The position numbers were made by a program, and so were the translations under genes. A model generated the notes under the pieces. It did no database searches. It saw only the letters and a program-made list of their open reading frames with translations, and had not been told where the DNA came from. Positions 28,048 through 36,293 of a stretch of 64,000 nt of DNA are shown here, one piece after another. Each line of letters opens with the position of its first letter. The first letter of the stretch is position 1. This DNA is from an uncultured Eubacteriales bacterium (GTDB taxonomy: Bacteria > Bacillota > Clostridia > Oscillospirales > Oscillospiraceae), in assembly GCA_900079765.1 (NCBI GenBank), contig LT599017.1, positions 868,001 through 932,000 of the forward strand. The letters run 5' to 3'.

Positions 28048-29430
28048 ATGCCGAATATGAGTATGACCAAGCTCCCCATGCCGGAGCAGGACCCTGTCGA
28101 GCGCAGCCACAACTTCCTGGAGGTATCCACCGGCTACACCCCCGAGATGGCTATCGAGGAGGCTCAGCGCTGCATTCAGTGCAAAAAGCCCGCCTGTGTG
28201 GAGGGCTGCCCGGTGAACATCCACATTCCGGAGTTCATCAATAAGGTGGCCGCGGGGGACTTCGCCGCCGCCTATGAGATCATCACCCAGACCAACGCTC
28301 TGCCTGCCATCTCGGGACGGGTCTGTCCCCAGGAGAGCCAGTGCGAGGCGAGGTGCGTCCGCGGCATCAAGGGCGAGCCGGTGGCTATCGGCCGCCTGGA
28401 GCGCTTTGTGGCCGACTGGTACCGTGAGAACGTGAACGCCATGCCTGAAAAGCCCCAGAGCAATGGGCACAAGGTTGCCGTGGTGGGCTCCGGCCCCGCC
28501 GGACTCTCCTGCGCCGCCGACCTTGCAAAGCTGGGCTACGAGGTGGGCATGTTCGAGGCTTTCCATGTGGCGGGTGGCGTACTGGTGTACGGCATCCCCG
28601 AGTTCCGCCTGCCCAAGGCCATCGTCGCCAATGAGGTGAAGAAACTGGAGAGCCTGGGCGTGGACGTGGAGACCAACACCGTGGTGGGTAAGACCTGCTC
28701 GGTGGACGACCTTTTCGAGGAGGGGTACGAGGCGGTCTTCATTGGCTCCGGCGCGGGCCTGCCCATGTTCATGGGCATTCCCGGCGAGGCCCTGTCCGGC
28801 GTATACTCCGCCAATGAGTATCTGACCCGCGTGAACCTGATGAAGGCCTACCGCGAGGGGTATGACACCCCCATTAAGGACTGCAAGAGTGTCGCCGTAG
28901 TGGGCGGCGGCAACGTGGCCATGGACGCGGCCCGCTGCGCCCGCCGTCTGGGAGCTGAGGTTCACGTGGTCTACCGCCGCAGCGAAGCCGAGATGCCCGC
29001 CCGTGTGGAGGAGATCCACCACGCCAAGGAGGAGGGCATCCACTTCGATCTCCTTACCAACCCCACCCAGATCCTGGGTGAGAACGGCAAGGTGGTGGGT
29101 ATGGAGTGCATCCGCATGGAGCTTGGAGAGCCTGATGCGTCGGGCCGCCGCCGTCCCCAGGAAGTGCCCGGCAGCGAGTTCGTCCTGGACGTGGACGCGG
29201 TCATCATGAGCCTGGGCACCAGCCCCAACCCCCTCATCCGCACCACCACCCCCGGCCTGGAGGCCAATAAGAAGGGCTGCCTCGTGGTGGCTGATGACGG
29301 CGTGACCACTACCCGCGACGGCGTTTTCGCTGGCGGCGACGCGGTGACCGGCGCGGCCACCGTCATCCTCGCCATGGGCGCGGGCAAAAAGGCCGCCGAG
29401 CAGATTCACGCCTATATAACCGGCAAATAA
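28048..29430 (+). CDS. nfnB: NfnB: FAD/[4Fe-4S] subunit of NADH-dependent ferredoxin:NADP oxidoreductase (GltD family)
   Basis: 460 residues, 14 bases after nfnA. An N-terminal bis-[4Fe-4S] domain (CIQCKKPACVEGCPVN about residue 48 and CPQESQCEARCVRG about 95) leads into two dinucleotide folds, VVGSGPAGLSCAADLAKLGYEV (about 145) and VAVVGGGNVAMDAARCARRLGAEV (about 285). The closing FAGGDAVTGAATVILAMGAGKKAAEQIHAYI is typical of the glutamate synthase small-subunit family. No glutamate synthase large subunit is encoded nearby, favouring the Nfn transhydrogenase reading; its NADPH could supply gdhA and biosynthesis. Confidence 0.88.
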   Translation: MPNMSMTKLPMPEQDPVERSHNFLEVSTGYTPEMAIEEAQRCIQCKKPACVEGCPVNIHIPEFINKVAAGDFAAAYEIITQTNALPAISGRVCPQESQCEARCVRGIKGEPVAIGRLERFVADWYRENVNAMPEKPQSNGHKVAVVGSGPAGLSCAADLAKLGYEVGMFEAFHVAGGVLVYGIPEFRLPKAIVANEVKKLESLGVDVETNTVVGKTCSVDDLFEEGYEAVFIGSGAGLPMFMGIPGEALSGVYSANEYLTRVNLMKAYREGYDTPIKDCKSVAVVGGGNVAMDAARCARRLGAEVHVVYRRSEAEMPARVEEIHHAKEEGIHFDLLTNPTQILGENGKVVGMECIRMELGEPDASGRRRPQEVPGSEFVLDVDAVIMSLGTSPNPLIRTTTPGLEANKKGCLVVADDGVTTTRDGVFAGGDAVTGAATVILAMGAGKKAAEQIHAYITGK

Positions 29431-29444
29431 GAAACGAGCGCTCC

Positions 29445-29526
29445 AGACTGTCCATAAAACCCCTGTCCGAAGGTTTCGGAGGGAGATAGTACGAAAGGGA
29501 ACCGTTAGGGTTCCCTTTCGCATACA
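29445..29526 (+). ncRNA. Two-hairpin structured RNA element, copy B (unassigned family)
   Basis: Same layout as the element at 4393-4476: AGAC, an ACCCC tract, hairpin 1 (TCCGAA 29466-29471 with TTCGGA 29475-29480, three-base loop), linker GGGAGATAGT, hairpin 2 (12-base perfect stem, arms 29492-29503 and 29509-29520, loop GTTAG) and tail CATACA. It lies 14 bases after the nfnB stop and five bases before an intrinsic terminator, so it would be the 3' end of the nfnAB mRNA or an independent small RNA. Confidence 0.6.
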
Positions 29527-29530
29527 TGGC

Positions 29531-29569
29531 CGCTCCCGGCGGATGTCAGCCGCCGGGAGCGTTTTGTTT
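29531..29569 (+). terminator. Intrinsic terminator after nfnAB and RNA copy B
   Basis: 12-base perfect stem CGCTCCCGGCGG / CCGCCGGGAGCG, then TTTTGTTT. Confidence 0.93.
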
Positions 29570-29651
29570 GCAGGGGGGATAGAAATTCTCCTGAAGCCTC
29601 TTGCCAAGGGGTACTGCTTTGTTGTATAATAAATCCCGTTCTACACCACCC

Positions 29652-29738
29652 GCCGGTGTGATGAAATCGGTAGACGTAGTGGACTCAAAATCCACCGCTG
29701 GCGACAGCGTGCCGGTTCGAGTCCGGCCACCGGCACCA
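29652..29738 (+). tRNA. tRNA-Leu (anticodon CAA)
   Basis: 87 bases including an encoded CCA. Acceptor stem GCCGGTG / CACCGGC, anticodon stem GTGGA / TCCAC around the loop CTCAAAA giving anticodon CAA (reads UUG), a long variable arm (CGCTGGCGACAGCG) as in class II leucine tRNAs, and T-arm GCCGG-TTCGAGT-CCGGC. Confidence 0.96.
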
Positions 29739-29775
29739 AAAAATAAGGACACCCTCTGGGGTGTCCTTATTTTTG
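29739..29775 (+). terminator. Intrinsic terminator after tRNA-Leu
   Basis: Stem AAATAAGGACACCC / GGGTGTCCTTATTT with a short loop, then T-rich sequence. Confidence 0.92.
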
Positions 29776-29783
29776 GGGTTCCA

Positions 29784-29870
29784 CCGCCCTTGGGCGGCTC
29801 CACCCGGTTTATTTTATCTGCTCGGGCGGAATGAATCCGCCCGGCATCAAGGTTTTGCCTGCGGCAAAAC
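29784..29870. repeat. Cluster of three short perfect inverted repeats
   Basis: Within 90 bases: CCGCCC/GGGCGG (29784-29797), CGGGCGGA/TCCGCCCG (29823-29843) and GTTTTGCC/GGCAAAAC (29852-29870). None has a terminator T-run. They mark the boundary between the GC-rich housekeeping region and the AT-richer block that follows and may be remnants of a mobile palindromic element. Confidence 0.5.
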
Positions 29871-30027
29871 GCCTGGAACGTCGCACTTGCGGCGGGGTAT
29901 TGGCAAGCGGGCAGGTGCATCTAAAGCGTTCGACCTTTCCAAAAAATCCATGTGTCAGGATTCAAACTGGCATAATTGCTTTAGATTATTATAAAGGTAT
30001 ACGAAGCTCCGGGGAGATTTTATTTAC

Positions 30028-30165
30028 ATGGATAAGAAAATAAGGAACACAATTACCAATTTATACGGTGTAAGTCTATGTGATAACAGTTCGAAGCTGC
30101 TGCAAAAATCCAAAGATATCGATTTCGGTAATAAAACACATAGGAACCGTCAAATTTCGAAATGA
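30028..30165 (+). CDS. Possible 45-residue peptide, unknown
   Basis: ATG 30028 with CGGGGAGA about ten bases upstream, running to TGA inside the following terminator stem. The product begins MDKKIRNTITNLYGVSL and is polar, Lys- and Asn-rich. No family recognised; it could be the surviving 5' end of a lost gene. Apart from this, 29871-30141 contains nothing I can identify. Confidence 0.3.
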   Translation: MDKKIRNTITNLYGVSLCDNSSKLLQKSKDIDFGNKTHRNRQISK

Positions 30166-30186
30166 AATTTGACGGTTCCTTTTTTA
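30142..30186 (+). terminator. Intrinsic terminator upstream of the MATE leader
   Basis: Perfect 17-base stem AGGAACCGTCAAATTTC / GAAATTTGACGGTTCCT with a five-base loop, then TTTTTTA. Confidence 0.92.
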
Positions 30187-30195
30187 TGCTTTATG

Positions 30196-30204
30196 TGGTA
30201 TAAT
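30196..30204 (+). promoter_or_regulatory. Extended -10 promoter of the MATE gene
   Basis: TGGTATAAT, a consensus -10 (30199-30204) with the TG extension; the -35 region is weak. Start near 30211, giving a leader of about 175 bases. Confidence 0.6.
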
Positions 30205-30266
30205 AAAATGAACTCAAATTATACAGTAATCTGAGCGATTCATCGGAGGGCTTTCAATTAAAATGA

Positions 30267-30317
30267 AGCCGGATAAGATGTCGGGGTTATTCCCGGTATT
30301 TTATCCGGCTTTTTTTA
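30267..30317 (+). promoter_or_regulatory. Attenuator-like terminator inside the MATE leader
   Basis: Stem AGCCGGATAA (30267-30276) with TTATCCGGCT (30301-30310), an inner GGG/CCC stem, then seven T. It lies between the promoter and the MATE ribosome binding site, so readthrough must be regulated or partial. Upstream leader bases 30211-30266 could form the sensing part; I do not recognise a known riboswitch. Confidence 0.6.
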
Positions 30318-30386
30318 TTTCAAAAGCGCAGAAACGGGAACATAAAAGGCAAAGGCACAGGGCTGATTTTAGGAGGATAAGATAAC

Positions 30387-31799
30387 ATGAATGTTCAAAA
30401 TGCAAGTCTCAAGCCAATTAATAAGAAATTTATCAAATATGTCATCCCTTCTGTTATAGGTATGGTTGTCCAGGCCCTTTATACAATTTTGGACGGCATC
30501 GTTGTAGGACAGGGAATCGGGGAGATAGGGCTCGCCGCCATCAATATTGTCTTCCCCTTGGGGATGATTGTTATTGCGCTGGCCATGCTGATCTCGGTAG
30601 GTGGCGCCAATGTTTATTCGTTTTACAAGGGTCAGGAAGAAGCGGAAAAAGCGAATAATATATTCTGCCAGTGCCTGATACTTTCTGCCGCAGTCGGCGC
30701 TATTCTGGCCCTCACTGGGTTTGCCTTTCGGGAGCCGCTGGCCTTGCTCGCGGGGGCAAATGACGCCCTGCTGCCCTCCGCCACTGCTTATTTGAAGTGG
30801 CTGGCACCCTTTTCCCTATTTCAAATGATCGTCTGTTGCCTTTCTATTTTTGTGCGGAATGATGATGCTCCCAGACTTGTGATGATTGCTACTGTCACCG
30901 GGGCAGTCATTAATGCGATCCTTGATATTGTCTTTATTCTCATTTTTCATTACGGTATTGAAGTGGCAGCCATGACAAACGGTATCGGAATGCTGATAGA
31001 GATTACATTCTATGCAACCCATTTTGTCGGTAAAAAGGGTATGCTGCGGATCAAAAAGCCCGTTTTTAATTTTGCTGATATGAAACGAGTATTCAGCAAT
31101 GGGTTTGCTACATTCCTAATGGAGTTCAGCTTGCCGGCGGTTACGGTTTCTTTTAATCTGGCAATCATTCACACAGCGGGGACATTGGGAGTGACGGCCT
31201 ATTCGATTGTCGGCTATGTATGCGCCATCATGAACATGGTTTTGATTGGCGTTACCCAGGGAGCGCAGCCACTCATGAGCTTCTATCACGGCAAGGGCGA
31301 TAAAAAGGCCTTTTCTCATGCATATCACCTTGGGATGCGAACCAATATTATTATCCCGGTGATATTGGTGAGCCTTTGTTTCACATTCAGTAAAGGTCTC
31401 GTTTCTCTGTTTCGCTCAGACAACCCTGAATTAACTGCTTTAACCAGCCATATGCTTCGGATTTATCCGTTAGCGTATGTCGCCATTGGGGTTATACTGA
31501 TGAATATCCTGTATTTCCAGACTACAGAGCGAAACGCCTTTTCCGCGGTAATCTCTTTCTTGCGTTGCATCGGTTTCATACAGGTTCTTTTGCTGTTATC
31601 TGTATATTTGTTTGACGGACAAGGGCTTTACCTTGCCTTTTTTGCCGGCGAGTTGTGCCATCTGGTCATTTCACAGGTGTTGGTGAAACGGGCGAGGCGA
31701 CTGGAAGATACAGCTGTGCAAACACAGAGGGCCATAATCGAAGGGGATATAATAGGTGAAAGCAAATTAGATATTACATTCAAGGATTTGGCTGACTGA
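30387..31799 (+). CDS. MATE family multidrug efflux transporter
   Basis: 470 residues with about twelve membrane helices in two similar halves. Typical MATE features near the start are IPSVIGMVVQALYTILDGIVVGQGIGEIGLAAINIVFPLG, repeated in the second half as FSLPAVTVSFNLAIIHTAGTLGVTAYSIVGYVCAIMNMVLIGVTQGAQPL. TAGGAGGATAAGATAAC gives a good Shine-Dalgarno before ATG 30387. It exports drugs or metabolites using sodium or protons. Codon use is more AT-rich than in the dcw region, consistent with acquisition by transfer. Confidence 0.92.
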   Translation: MNVQNASLKPINKKFIKYVIPSVIGMVVQALYTILDGIVVGQGIGEIGLAAINIVFPLGMIVIALAMLISVGGANVYSFYKGQEEAEKANNIFCQCLILSAAVGAILALTGFAFREPLALLAGANDALLPSATAYLKWLAPFSLFQMIVCCLSIFVRNDDAPRLVMIATVTGAVINAILDIVFILIFHYGIEVAAMTNGIGMLIEITFYATHFVGKKGMLRIKKPVFNFADMKRVFSNGFATFLMEFSLPAVTVSFNLAIIHTAGTLGVTAYSIVGYVCAIMNMVLIGVTQGAQPLMSFYHGKGDKKAFSHAYHLGMRTNIIIPVILVSLCFTFSKGLVSLFRSDNPELTALTSHMLRIYPLAYVAIGVILMNILYFQTTERNAFSAVISFLRCIGFIQVLLLLSVYLFDGQGLYLAFFAGELCHLVISQVLVKRARRLEDTAVQTQRAIIEGDIIGESKLDITFKDLAD

Positions 31800-31868
31800 C
31801 TTCACAAAACAAATATAATCTGGATTTAAAAACAAAAATCTTTTTTGTAAGGAAAAAATGTTGAGGTA

Positions 31869-32612
31869 TCAAGTCAGTCCATAAAGCTCTAAAGGCCGCT
31901 CTGATAGCGCCTGGCGGTACAGGTTAATCACAGGCTGTACTTTAAGCAGCATACATTTGGCTTTGCCAATGTAAGCGTCTTTAATAAGTCCTTTTGAATA
32001 GGCTTCGTCTTGGATTTTGTACCAGGGCTTCGTATCAGGCACCCAGGACTCAACGAGCCATTGATCTTCCGGGTATTTCGCACGGGCCTCAGGCGACGGT
32101 TTAAATTTATTGCGGATTTCATCAGGCATCGCATCTTCGACATAGTGCATGGCGGACAGCCTGTAAATATCAACGCCAAGCAGAAGCGCCCTCCCGTCAT
32201 TGTCAATCAGATGCTGGAATCCGGCGGAGTGCTTATCTGCGTCTTTTCCCCAGGCGGATACGCGAAAGATACCCTCTCCGGTTTTCACGTCAGGCCTGTT
32301 CCGAAAGGCATCAGAGACAACGCCCATAGCGGTATGCTCCTCATCTTCTGCTAAAAGACGAATTTTTGTCGTCAATCCCAATTGCCGGTCATCATCCGTC
32401 AAGGATAAATTTGGCGACAGGCGAAACGAGGGCATTACGATTGCGCCATCGCTGCCCACCGCCTGCATGAGCGCATGGATCAAAGTACCCGTTCCGCCCT
32501 TCACATATCCGAGTTTACTAAAAGAACAGTGGACTTCTAAAGCCATTCCCTGCAGGACACCTAATTGGCGCAGGCCGTGCACAAGGTCAGATTCAGTAAA
32601 CGCCGCATGCAT
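31869..32612 (-). CDS. AAC(3)-like aminoglycoside N-acetyltransferase family protein
   Basis: 247 residues from the ATG at 32612, with AGGGGG seven bases upstream. The family core EVHCSFSKLGYVKGGTGTLIHALMQAVGSDGAIVMPSF is clear, as is GRALLLGVDIYRLSAMHYVED further on. Acetyl-CoA-dependent modification of an aminoglycoside 3-amino group is the family reaction, but many chromosomal members have unknown substrates, so resistance should not be assumed. It is convergent with the MATE pump and divergent from the esterase, in the AT-richer accessory block. Confidence 0.78.
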   Translation of the reverse strand: MHAAFTESDLVHGLRQLGVLQGMALEVHCSFSKLGYVKGGTGTLIHALMQAVGSDGAIVMPSFRLSPNLSLTDDDRQLGLTTKIRLLAEDEEHTAMGVVSDAFRNRPDVKTGEGIFRVSAWGKDADKHSAGFQHLIDNDGRALLLGVDIYRLSAMHYVEDAMPDEIRNKFKPSPEARAKYPEDQWLVESWVPDTKPWYKIQDEAYSKGLIKDAYIGKAKCMLLKVQPVINLYRQALSERPLELYGLT

Positions 32613-32755
32613 ATAATCGCCCCCTAATCCGATTGTACTACACCTCTCAACAATTTGGAACGTATAGTTTGCAGAGGTGCTTGCGAACACTTTCACTTTT
32701 TACACATATGATTGTAATAGGCAAAGTAAATACCCTCTGTTAAAGGTGATATTAT

Positions 32756-33721
32756 ATGAGACGTTGTGTTCCGTTGGAAAAAGCCGCCGAGCAGGTTTGC
32801 GACGAAAGCGCCATACCACCCCTGATTTTCCAAGTGCCGCCGGAGCAGGGACGCGAGAGGCTGAACCGAGCGCAGGATGCCCCGGTATTTAAATATCCGG
32901 CGAATATCTCTACCACACAGGTTGATACTCAAGAATTCGGAACTGTCACACTCTATTGTATTTGGCCGGAAAATGTTGTGGGAGTAGCGAACGTCATTTA
33001 TTACATACATGGCGCGGGGTGGGTGTTCGGGAATCTGCATACGCACGAAAAGCTTGTCCGGGAGTTGGCGGCCCGCACGAACTGCGTGGTTCTGTTCCCA
33101 GAATACAGCCTGTCGCCGGAGGTGAAATATCCCACGGCCGTTGAGCAGTGCTATTCTATTCTACAACAAATCCCCGCCATTGCCGCAAATAAGGGCTGGC
33201 AACTCAACCTGAATACGCTGACGGTGGCCGGTGACAGTGTCGGTGGGAATATGGCGACCGTTATGGCGATTCTATCCAAATACAGAAACGGCCTGAAGAT
33301 ACATAAGCAGCTGCTCTATTACCCCGTCACGAACGCGGACTTTAATACCTGCACGTATCGGGAATTCGCCTGTGATTATTATCTTTACCGCGCGGGAATG
33401 ATGTGGTTTTGGGACCAATACACCACTTATAACGCGGAGCGCTGCGAGATAACCGCGTCACCTCTGCGAGCTACAACAGAGCAACTTAGCGACCTGCCTG
33501 ACGCTATGATTATAAACGGCGAAGCGGATGTTCTCAGAGACGAGGGTGAAGCATACGCCAGAAAGCTCAGAGCAGCCGGGGTCAATGTCACGGCCATGCG
33601 CGTTCAGGCTACGATACATGACTTTGTCATGCTAAACGCCCTGAATGCCACAGCGGCTTGCAGGGCAGCGATGAATGCCTCGACAGAATGGATCAATCAA
33701 AAAAACAAAAATCTGGCATAG
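32756..33721 (+). CDS. Alpha/beta hydrolase, HSL-type acetyl esterase
   Basis: 321 residues from ATG 32756 (AAAGGTGAT upstream). The oxyanion-hole motif is HGAGW (in YYIHGAGWVFGN), the nucleophile elbow GDSVGG, then an acid residue within INGEADVLRDEG and the catalytic histidine in TIHDFVML, giving a complete triad of the hormone-sensitive-lipase family. No signal peptide, so it is probably a cytoplasmic esterase acting on small acyl esters. Confidence 0.87.
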   Translation: MRRCVPLEKAAEQVCDESAIPPLIFQVPPEQGRERLNRAQDAPVFKYPANISTTQVDTQEFGTVTLYCIWPENVVGVANVIYYIHGAGWVFGNLHTHEKLVRELAARTNCVVLFPEYSLSPEVKYPTAVEQCYSILQQIPAIAANKGWQLNLNTLTVAGDSVGGNMATVMAILSKYRNGLKIHKQLLYYPVTNADFNTCTYREFACDYYLYRAGMMWFWDQYTTYNAERCEITASPLRATTEQLSDLPDAMIINGEADVLRDEGEAYARKLRAAGVNVTAMRVQATIHDFVMLNALNATAACRAAMNASTEWINQKNKNLA

Positions 33722-33771
33722 CTATGTCGCCATTTCATGGTAAAGTATTTGTTGCTATGAACGCTTATTCC

Positions 33772-33809
33772 AAAAGGGAGAGGACAGCGCCGCTGTCCTC
33801 TCCCTTTTT
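33772..33809. terminator. Bidirectional terminator between esterase and LysM gene
   Basis: 17-base stem AAAAGGGAGAGGACAGC / GCTGTCCTCTCCCTTTT with loop GCC, ending in T-run. Confidence 0.93.
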
Positions 33810-33882
33810 GGTGCGACGCCTACAGTGCCGACGCTTTGCTCCATATGAAAGGAAAATCTGACTGGGAGATAGAAAGCTCTTT

Positions 33883-34638
33883 CTATCTGAAATGCTGTGG
33901 AAATTGTTTTACGATGCCCTGCGTCATTTCATCAGCCATCATCAACGCCTCCTGCTCGATCATTTCAAAGGTGTTGATGCTGTCCTCATATTTTTGGGTC
34001 AGGATCTCAACAGCTTCTGTTTTTGTCATCGCAAGGTGGTCATATAGCATTTTCCGCCACTCCTGCTCCGACCAATACGGATTTATTCTACCCAGGAAGG
34101 CCGCGATCTGGTCGGCGTTTGCATACCACCGACGCTCCGCGTCGGCAGCCGCGGCGCTGTCGCCGGCCTTCGCGGCCTTGACAAGCTCGGCGGCAATCGT
34201 AAGGTGAGCGGTGAAAAGCTCCGCAAATTTCGCGGTAAGGGTTTCGCCATAAAATGGCCTGAGTGCCGCCGCGAAATCCTTGGGGTTGCGCAGGAGGCGG
34301 GCGGCGACAAAGTCCGCGTCGGGCAGGCTGAACGCAATGCTGAGGATCAACATCCTCGTCCAATAAACGTGCTGCTCCCACAGCAGCCGCATGTGGTTGC
34401 TTAACGTCTGTTCCGACGCGCTGATGCCCCTGCAGGGGGGGCGCAAGGGCGGGAGCCTGCATCCCTCGGGGAGGTAGATGATCTGCCCAATACGCAGATC
34501 GGTTGCGCGAATGGATGGGTTTGCCGACATAAGCGCCTGTACAGTCGTATGAAAGCGCTGCGCGATCATCCATAGGGTATCTCCGGGTTGAATTGTATAT
34601 ATACATACTCCGGCGGAGAATGAGGACACATATATCAC
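33883..34638 (-). CDS. LysM-domain protein with helical C-terminal domain
   Basis: About 251 residues if GTG near 34638 is the start; the upstream in-frame extension does not look like coding sequence and no strong Shine-Dalgarno fixes the start. One LysM domain (about 15-60: YTIQPGDTLWMIAQRFHTTV to IYLPEG) is followed by a mostly helical domain of about 185 residues containing HMRLLWEQHVYWTRMLILSIAFSLPD. LysM binds peptidoglycan or chitin; the helical part resembles proteins of unknown function in spore-formers. No signal peptide is seen, which fits a spore-coat or cortex protein expressed inside the mother cell (inference). Confidence 0.65.
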   Translation of the reverse strand: MIYVSSFSAGVCIYTIQPGDTLWMIAQRFHTTVQALMSANPSIRATDLRIGQIIYLPEGCRLPPLRPPCRGISASEQTLSNHMRLLWEQHVYWTRMLILSIAFSLPDADFVAARLLRNPKDFAAALRPFYGETLTAKFAELFTAHLTIAAELVKAAKAGDSAAAADAERRWYANADQIAAFLGRINPYWSEQEWRKMLYDHLAMTKTEAVEILTQKYEDSINTFEMIEQEALMMADEMTQGIVKQFPQHFR

Positions 34639-34781
34639 GGCCTTTCCAAATCTTACTACTTTATCATATGGTTCCCCTAAGCGGATGGTCCCTGCCGTGG
34701 ATGAACATAGGTGCGCCGGATGGGTAAATCCGGTTCTGATCCCAAGGTACCAATAATTACGACCACAGTGCTGATAAACGT

Positions 34782-34828
34782 CAAAATACCGGAAAGGCCA
34801 CAGCCCTTCAAAGGGCTGTGGCCTTTCC
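34782..34828 (-). terminator. Stem-loop terminator after the small secreted protein gene
   Basis: 18-base perfect stem GGAAAGGCCACAGCCCTT / AAGGGCTGTGGCCTTTCC with a two-base gap; the minus-strand T-run (GGTATTTT) is modest. Confidence 0.75.
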
Positions 34829-34855
34829 AGTAAGAGAATTGGGAAAAAAAGGGCG

Positions 34856-35302
34856 TTATTTGCAGACGACTGCCGAGGAGGTGACATAGCCGGTATCCGA
34901 ACCAGAACCCTTTTTTGCATAGACGGTCAGAGTTACGTAGTAAGTAACTCCAGGTGTACCGGTAAAATAGGCATCGCCAACATAATCCCTGGAATTATAA
35001 GCATAGAATTCGGGGTGCTCTACGGAATCTAGTGAGTCCCAATAATACCAGGTACCATTCTTCAGATAATCGATTTCGACTTCCATAACACCAATTTTGT
35101 CCATAATACCAGTACCGTCTACCGACATAGAGACAACCATCTTGCCGCTTCCCTTTGCAGCAAGAACCACAGTATAGGAGTTCAAATATTTACTGGCGAA
35201 AGGAGTGATCTCTATCGCTCCATTTTCTACTGCGAAGGCTGTGCCGGAGACACTCAGTAACATTAGGACCGCCATTACAAAGGCAACTATTCTTTTTTTC
35301 AT
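34856..35302 (-). CDS. Small secreted protein, unknown function
   Basis: 148 residues from the ATG at 35302 (AAGGAG upstream). A clear signal peptide (MKKRIVAFVMAVLMLLSVSG, cleaved after AFA) is followed by a beta-rich, Tyr-rich domain ending VTSSAVVCK. It resembles small exported proteins found widely in Clostridia (DUF6147-like, uncertain). It sits directly after the anti-sigma-like gene, 15 bases away, and may belong to the same sigma-controlled operon. Confidence 0.75.
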   Translation of the reverse strand: MKKRIVAFVMAVLMLLSVSGTAFAVENGAIEITPFASKYLNSYTVVLAAKGSGKMVVSMSVDGTGIMDKIGVMEVEIDYLKNGTWYYWDSLDSVEHPEFYAYNSRDYVGDAYFTGTPGVTYYVTLTVYAKKGSGSDTGYVTSSAVVCK

Positions 35303-35317
35303 TTTGCTTGTCACTCC

Positions 35318-36199
35318 TTATGAAATAGAGTCAATCATTTGTTTAAGCTCATTCTCGGAAAGTTGACCGCTAATCAGATAAGAAAATTCTCCGATATTCC
35401 AGCCTGCCTTAGTTATGTCATAGTTGGAAAGGATATAGTATTCTATACCATTATGCGAATAGAGATATCCGCCCGTTTCTCGTTCCTCGACAGTGGACCA
35501 TTCAGATGGTGTAAACTGCATAACACGGATTAAAATTTCTCCACGTTCTGACTCAAATATGGAAGAATACTTTATAAATTCAGTTGTCCGTTTTACACTA
35601 ATGGCTGCAACGGAATAATCCTTTGGCACCCAACTTGGACATGCCCCAGAGTTAATGCCATCTGCCGCCAAAGCTTCCTCCAGGGAGTGGTATTGGCTGG
35701 GGTCTTCAGCAGGGAGTTCCATAACGCCGGAGGGATTATTATATATCTGAATCACACCATCTGCCCATTTGAAAAATGCCTGAATTGGATTAAACCCAAA
35801 TGCGTTCGCTGCCACTATGATGCAGAGCAGGGCGGCCACGGCGATTTCGGCCACATGCAGAAGACGGACGAGCTTGCTCCGTTTCGGCTTGGGCGAATAC
35901 TTCACCTCCGGCCCAGCCTCAGACGTATTGACGGCGTCCTCTTCAAACAGCAGGGGATGCTCGTCCTTCAGTTTATCCCATTGGACGGCGGGATCATAAT
36001 CCTCCATGACGGGCGCTCTCTCCTGCAGCAGCGCGAGATACTGCTCGATCTTGTCCGTGTCCATCGCCTCGCCCGAGGACAGCAACTCATCGATTTCACT
36101 GAGAAGCACGGTGTTGGACATGGATTTTGGGGAACCAAGGTCAAGCGTATCGTCATCGGTTCTGACGGTAAGTTTATCAGAACGCTCTTCACCAGACAT
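35318..36199 (-). CDS. Membrane protein, probable anti-sigma factor (DUF4367-like)
   Basis: 293 residues from the ATG at 36199, with AGGAGGTAATA upstream. A cytoplasmic region (about 1-105, acidic), one membrane helix (about 107-127, LLHVAEIAVAALLCIIVAANAFG) and an external domain with SLEEALAADG, CPSWVPKDYSVAAISV and a C-terminal QLSENELKQMIDSI, the pattern of DUF4367/anti-sigma sensor domains. It follows an ECF sigma gene by 94 bases, giving the same arrangement as at 15680-17816 but with an unrelated sensor. Confidence 0.75.
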   Translation of the reverse strand: MSGEERSDKLTVRTDDDTLDLGSPKSMSNTVLLSEIDELLSSGEAMDTDKIEQYLALLQERAPVMEDYDPAVQWDKLKDEHPLLFEEDAVNTSEAGPEVKYSPKPKRSKLVRLLHVAEIAVAALLCIIVAANAFGFNPIQAFFKWADGVIQIYNNPSGVMELPAEDPSQYHSLEEALAADGINSGACPSWVPKDYSVAAISVKRTTEFIKYSSIFESERGEILIRVMQFTPSEWSTVEERETGGYLYSHNGIEYYILSNYDITKAGWNIGEFSYLISGQLSENELKQMIDSIS

Positions 36200-36293
36200 C
36201 TTATTACCTCCTGTACTATATATCCTTTGAAATCGAGTGTTTGTGACAACATTCGAAAAAATTTTTGTCATTTCGCTTGATGAAACGCCGTGT

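Noticed and set aside
28048-29430. Glutamate synthase small subunit (gltD)
   Set aside because: No large subunit nearby, and the upstream FAD/[2Fe-2S] partner is the NfnA/SudB type, so NfnB is the better name.
31869-32612. Proven aminoglycoside resistance gene
   Set aside because: Only family-level resemblance to AAC(3); many chromosomal members do not confer resistance.
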